17,649 nt of DNA from an uncultured Muribaculum sp. (GTDB taxonomy: Bacteria > Bacteroidota > Bacteroidia > Bacteroidales > Muribaculaceae), in assembly GCA_910578835.1 (NCBI GenBank), contig CAJTSK010000044.1:1-17649 (forward strand). The letters run 5' to 3'. Of the stretch, positions 15,355 through 17,649 are shown piece by piece. Position numbers and translations under genes: made by a program. The notes below the pieces were generated by a model that did not search any database, was not told where the DNA came from, and was given only the letters and a program-made list of their open reading frames with translations. The first letter of the stretch is position 1, and each line of letters opens with the position of its first letter.

Positions 15355-16841
15355 CACCTGATTGTGTCAATCGGGGTGAAGCCCGGGGTTATATCGGAGT
15401 CGGGAGCGGCTACGACTTCTTCATCATCGGCAGCCATAATCACGGCAAGCTGTTCAAGAATAGGCGCGGAAGAGCCGTTAAGGGCAAACGATGACTCAAA
15501 ATCGCCGTCAAGCGACATAGTGAGCTTGAAACCTCTGCCTCCGTAAAGGGTCTCGCCTGTGGCATCGGGGACATTTGCCCATATGCCGAAGGAGTTGCCG
15601 CTCATTACCTTGAGTGCCGCGTCATTGCCAAGCTGCTCAAGGCTGCGGTTGGCAAACACGATTGTCGAACCGTTGACTATCTTCAATGTCACTGGCGACA
15701 TCCCCTTAGCCTGAAGGATATAGCCGCCATCCTTCTCAATCATCGGTATGCCCAGAAGCGACGCCACTCCGGCAAAATCCTTGAGGGTAGCCTTAGCCTG
15801 ACTTTTAGCCACGTTGACGGCAACGACAAAGTTGACATCATTAGAAAAATCCTTACGCGACGATATGCGCTCATCGGCTGTCACTCCTGCGGCAACAAGC
15901 AATGTGCCGTCGATACGCTTAAGGTAGGGCAACACGAGCGCAAGCGCGGCACGCTGGCGGGAGTCAAGCGGATAAATCGCCTGACAGTAGTTGATAAGTC
16001 CCTCCCAATCAGTATCATGCCTTATACCGACAGCCATCACTATCATATCAGCGGGAGTGGTATAAGAGAGCATATCGGTGTTGATATCCTGAAGATACTT
16101 ATCCATTTTCGCCTTCTTACCGGAAGGGTCAAGATAATTGGCATCAACCTCAAGTTCCTTGCCTGCATCATCAACCGAAGCTGTCACGCACACCCATCCC
16201 TGCTCGCCGGTCTGCGCCATCGATATTGCTGTGCGCAAAAATCCGTCATCGCCGTCAAGATAGCCCGTCACTCCCTTGATAGAGCTGAGTGCGGTGTTGG
16301 ACGCGATGTCGAGCTGAGTGTCAAGCTTGCGAGCGGCTCCGGCGGGGTCGCCCCAAGCTATCCACCCTTGATTATCCTTGATGAAGAGCACGGCGCCCTC
16401 AAGCTGATAGACATCATAATCACCTATCACAGTGGGCGACCCCACATCGAGCAGCCCCACAAACTTGTCGACATCATTTATCTTAAACGTGTAGAAAAAA
16501 TCGCCCTCTTTTATTGACGACATCACTGACCCGCCATCGCCCTTCACGCTGAAACCTACCATCGCATGGCGGTCGACAGCATCGGAGGTCAGAAGGGTCT
16601 TCAACTCATTTCGGCTGCGTTTTGTTGCCTTAAAGAGAAATCGGTCAAGCACCTCATCGGCAGTAAGAGAACCGCCATAGGCACTTCCGTTCATATAGCC
16701 CGTAAGTTTTTCGGCATCAAGCACCATCACCGATGCTGCATCGGCAGGCACCGTGTCAAGCAACTGCTTTTCGCGGCTGCACCCGGCAATGCCGAGCATC
16801 ATGACAAGCATGAATGCCGCCGTAAGATTTCTAAATCTCAT
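15354..16841 (-). CDS. DUF4836-like lipoprotein
   Basis: The 495-residue protein begins with a lipoprotein signal peptide whose lipobox is LGIAGC, so Cys21 would be acylated. The start of the mature part (VPADAASVMVLDAEKLTGYM) and the overall layout resemble DUF4836 lipoproteins common in Bacteroidales, whose function is unknown. The acidic tail (DDEEVVAAPDSD) is likely flexible. The gene is first in an operon with the ABC ATPase and permease, its stop overlapping the ATPase start, so it may be an accessory or substrate-handling partner of that transporter (inference). Assignment to DUF4836 is from memory of the family and needs a profile search; the lipoprotein call is firm. Confidence 0.75.
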   Translation of the reverse strand: MRFRNLTAAFMLVMMLGIAGCSREKQLLDTVPADAASVMVLDAEKLTGYMNGSAYGGSLTADEVLDRFLFKATKRSRNELKTLLTSDAVDRHAMVGFSVKGDGGSVMSSIKEGDFFYTFKINDVDKFVGLLDVGSPTVIGDYDVYQLEGAVLFIKDNQGWIAWGDPAGAARKLDTQLDIASNTALSSIKGVTGYLDGDDGFLRTAISMAQTGEQGWVCVTASVDDAGKELEVDANYLDPSGKKAKMDKYLQDINTDMLSYTTPADMIVMAVGIRHDTDWEGLINYCQAIYPLDSRQRAALALVLPYLKRIDGTLLVAAGVTADERISSRKDFSNDVNFVVAVNVAKSQAKATLKDFAGVASLLGIPMIEKDGGYILQAKGMSPVTLKIVNGSTIVFANRSLEQLGNDAALKVMSGNSFGIWANVPDATGETLYGGRGFKLTMSLDGDFESSFALNGSSAPILEQLAVIMAADDEEVVAAPDSDITPGFTPIDTIR

Positions 16842-16863
16842 ATCGTAAACTCTTTTATTTTGG

Positions 16864-16893
16864 CAAATATATCTCTTTTTGGCAAAACTGCAA
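16864..16893 (-). promoter_or_regulatory. Promoter of the lipoprotein-ABC operon
   Basis: On the minus strand TTG (16893-16891), a 19-base spacer and TATATTTG (16871-16864) match the Bacteroidota promoter. The -7 element lies 22 bases before the DUF4836-like start codon. The -33 element lies just past the stop of the upstream 50-residue gene, so the operon can be expressed independently of that gene. Confidence 0.7.
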
Positions 16894-16896
16894 AAA

Positions 16897-17049
16897 TCAA
16901 TATTGCTCTCCCGGGGCTCCGAGATTGTTAAGTTCCTTAACTTCCTGCTTTACATCTTCAGCATCAGGCACTTCATATTTACCATCCTGTACGCCGGGTT
17001 TGGTACACGGTTTCTTAACCTCATCTTTTGGATTTTTAGTCTCTTTCAT
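16897..17049 (-). CDS. Small hypothetical protein, 50 residues
   Basis: ATG at 17049 opens a 50-codon frame ending at TGA 16899-16897. The product starts MKETKNPKDEVKKPCTKPG and ends NNLGAPGEQY. It is soluble and highly charged (nine Lys, eleven Asp/Glu), with a KKPC-TKPG stretch and one Cys (residue 15), and has no signal peptide or membrane segment. Codon choice and composition look coding, and the frame fills most of the gap between the lipoprotein promoter and the hairpin at 17120-17153. I do not recognise the family. No strong promoter was seen directly upstream, so it may be read from its own weak promoter or by readthrough from the tRNA/rpsT unit. Confidence 0.6.
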   Translation of the reverse strand: MKETKNPKDEVKKPCTKPGVQDGKYEVPDAEDVKQEVKELNNLGAPGEQY

Positions 17050-17119
17050 GATTGTAAAAGTTTAAATTGTTGGTATAAACTAATAACAACCGTGGCAACC
17101 GACAGTTCAGACACAACGA

Positions 17120-17153
17120 GAAAGCCACCATCCCGAAAAGAATGGTGGCTTTC
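17120..17153 (-). terminator. Strong hairpin after the tRNA-Glu/rpsT unit
   Basis: GAAAGCCACCAT (17120-17131) and ATGGTGGCTTTC (17142-17153) form a perfect 12-pair stem with a 10-base loop. On the minus strand it lies 18 bases past the CCA end of the tRNA and ends in CTTTCTCGTTG, a weak T-rich tail. It most likely ends the tRNA-rpsT-tRNA transcript and would separate it from the small gene downstream. Confidence 0.7.
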
Positions 17154-17171
17154 ATCAGCAAAGTTGAGATT

Positions 17172-17246
17172 TGGTAGCCCATAGGAGAATCGAACTCCTC
17201 TTTCAAGAATGAAAATCTTGCGTCCTAACCGATAGACGAATGGGCC
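17172..17246 (-). tRNA. tRNA-Glu (anticodon UUC)
   Basis: On the minus strand the acceptor arm GGCCCAT pairs with ATGGGCT (one G-T pair at the end). The anticodon stem is CAAGA/TCTTG with the 7-base loop TTTTCAT, giving anticodon TTC. The T-arm is GAGGAGTTCGATTCTCCT-like. Discriminator A is followed by an encoded CCA (17174-17172). It lies 45 bases downstream of rpsT and is identical, over the visible part, to the tRNA at the right edge. Confidence 0.95.
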
Positions 17247-17291
17247 ATGAGCTAATCCTCCATTGTCACGGAGGAAACATACGCCCCTCTA

Positions 17292-17552
17292 TTAAGCGTT
17301 AGCGAGCTTGTTAAGGTGAAGAGCGAGCTTGCTCTTAAGGTTTGACGCCTTGTTCTTTGAGATGGTGCCATTGCTCGCAAGACGGTCAAGAAGAGAGCTT
17401 ACCTTCTTATAAGCTTCTGCCGCTTCAGTCTTGTCAGTCATTGCACGAAGACGGCGAACAGCGTTACGCGCAGTCTTTGCATAATAACGGTTACGGAGTC
17501 GACGTGACTCAATCTGACGGATTCTCTTAATAGATGACTTATGATTTGCCAT
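17292..17552 (-). CDS. rpsT: 30S ribosomal protein S20
   Basis: S20 binds 16S rRNA early in assembly of the small subunit. The product, starting at ATG 17552 (MANHKSSIKRIRQIESRR), is 86 residues, the normal length, and is Lys/Arg-rich throughout, ending LALHLNKLANA. A longer frame extends upstream to 17627 but enters the adjacent tRNA, so the ATG that gives the canonical MANHKS start is correct. The gene lies between two identical tRNA-Glu genes on the same strand, about 40 bases from each, and is probably co-transcribed with them. Confidence 0.97.
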   Translation of the reverse strand: MANHKSSIKRIRQIESRRLRNRYYAKTARNAVRRLRAMTDKTEAAEAYKKVSSLLDRLASNGTISKNKASNLKSKLALHLNKLANA

Positions 17553-17592
17553 TACAAAAACTTCTTTGTTGTTTGTTGTTATGATTTTTAAT

Positions 17593-17649
17593 TGGTAGCC
17601 CATAGGAGAATCGAACTCCTCTTTCAAGAATGAAAATCTTGCGTCCTAA
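17593..17649 (-). tRNA. tRNA-Glu (UUC), 5' part outside window
   Basis: The 57 visible bases, from the CCA end through the T-arm, the anticodon loop (TTC) and into the D-arm, are identical to the tRNA-Glu at 17172-17246. The gene runs off the right edge, so its 5' acceptor strand and promoter are not seen. Confidence 0.93.

Noticed and set aside
17256..17275. Hairpin between rpsT and tRNA-Glu as an intrinsic terminator
   Set aside because: TCCTCC/GGAGGA forms only a 6-pair stem without a T run on the minus strand; it may be a processing feature but cannot be called a terminator.

Overview
The window looks like a chromosomal segment of a Bacteroidales bacterium, most likely of the Muribaculaceae/Bacteroides type. 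Supporting signs are promoters of the Bacteroidota form (TTG, 19-20 bases, then TAnnTTTG) before several genes, no purine-rich ribosome binding sites, a DUF4836-like lipoprotein, a secreted family-2 glycosidase, and a hisGDCB cluster. This placement is inference; there is no rRNA or other marker gene to confirm it.

Layout. Positions 1-81 hold the last 26 codons of a membrane protein. Positions 82-867 carry no gene but contain three direct copies of a ~151-base unit, each with two hairpins, plus an inverted relative of one hairpin. An exported M13 metallopeptidase follows (942-2987, +). It converges on panB (3125-3943, -), with two hairpins in the gap. A secreted GH2 glycosidase lies upstream of panB on the same strand (4030-6471, -). 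A divergent intergenic region then holds the GH2 promoter and a complete histidine attenuator: promoter, a 17-residue leader peptide with six His, an antiterminator and a terminator. The translationally coupled hisG-hisD-hisC-hisB operon follows (6853-11203, +). The four proteins catalyse the first step and several late steps of histidine synthesis; hisA, hisF, hisH and hisIE are not in the window.

Positions ~11204-13490 form an AT-rich two-gene island: a divergent AraC-family regulator and an exported Sde182/DUF1593-like protein. The regulator's reading frame runs 39 bases into the 3' end of hisB on the opposite strand. Next is a minus-strand operon of a DUF4836-like lipoprotein, an ABC ATPase lacking the usual switch histidine, and an FtsX-like permease (13498-16841). 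Upstream of it is an unrecognised 50-residue protein gene (16897-17049, -). The right end is a tRNA-Glu / rpsT / tRNA-Glu array on the minus strand, the last tRNA being cut by the window edge.

The most interesting element is the his leader. It is a minimal attenuator in which the leader stop codon directly adjoins the antiterminator arm, so ribosome position alone could decide between the two folds. The structured repeats at the left end, the AT-rich island fused to the end of hisB, the zinc-site-less HisB phosphatase domain and the unusual ABC ATPase are the next best leads.
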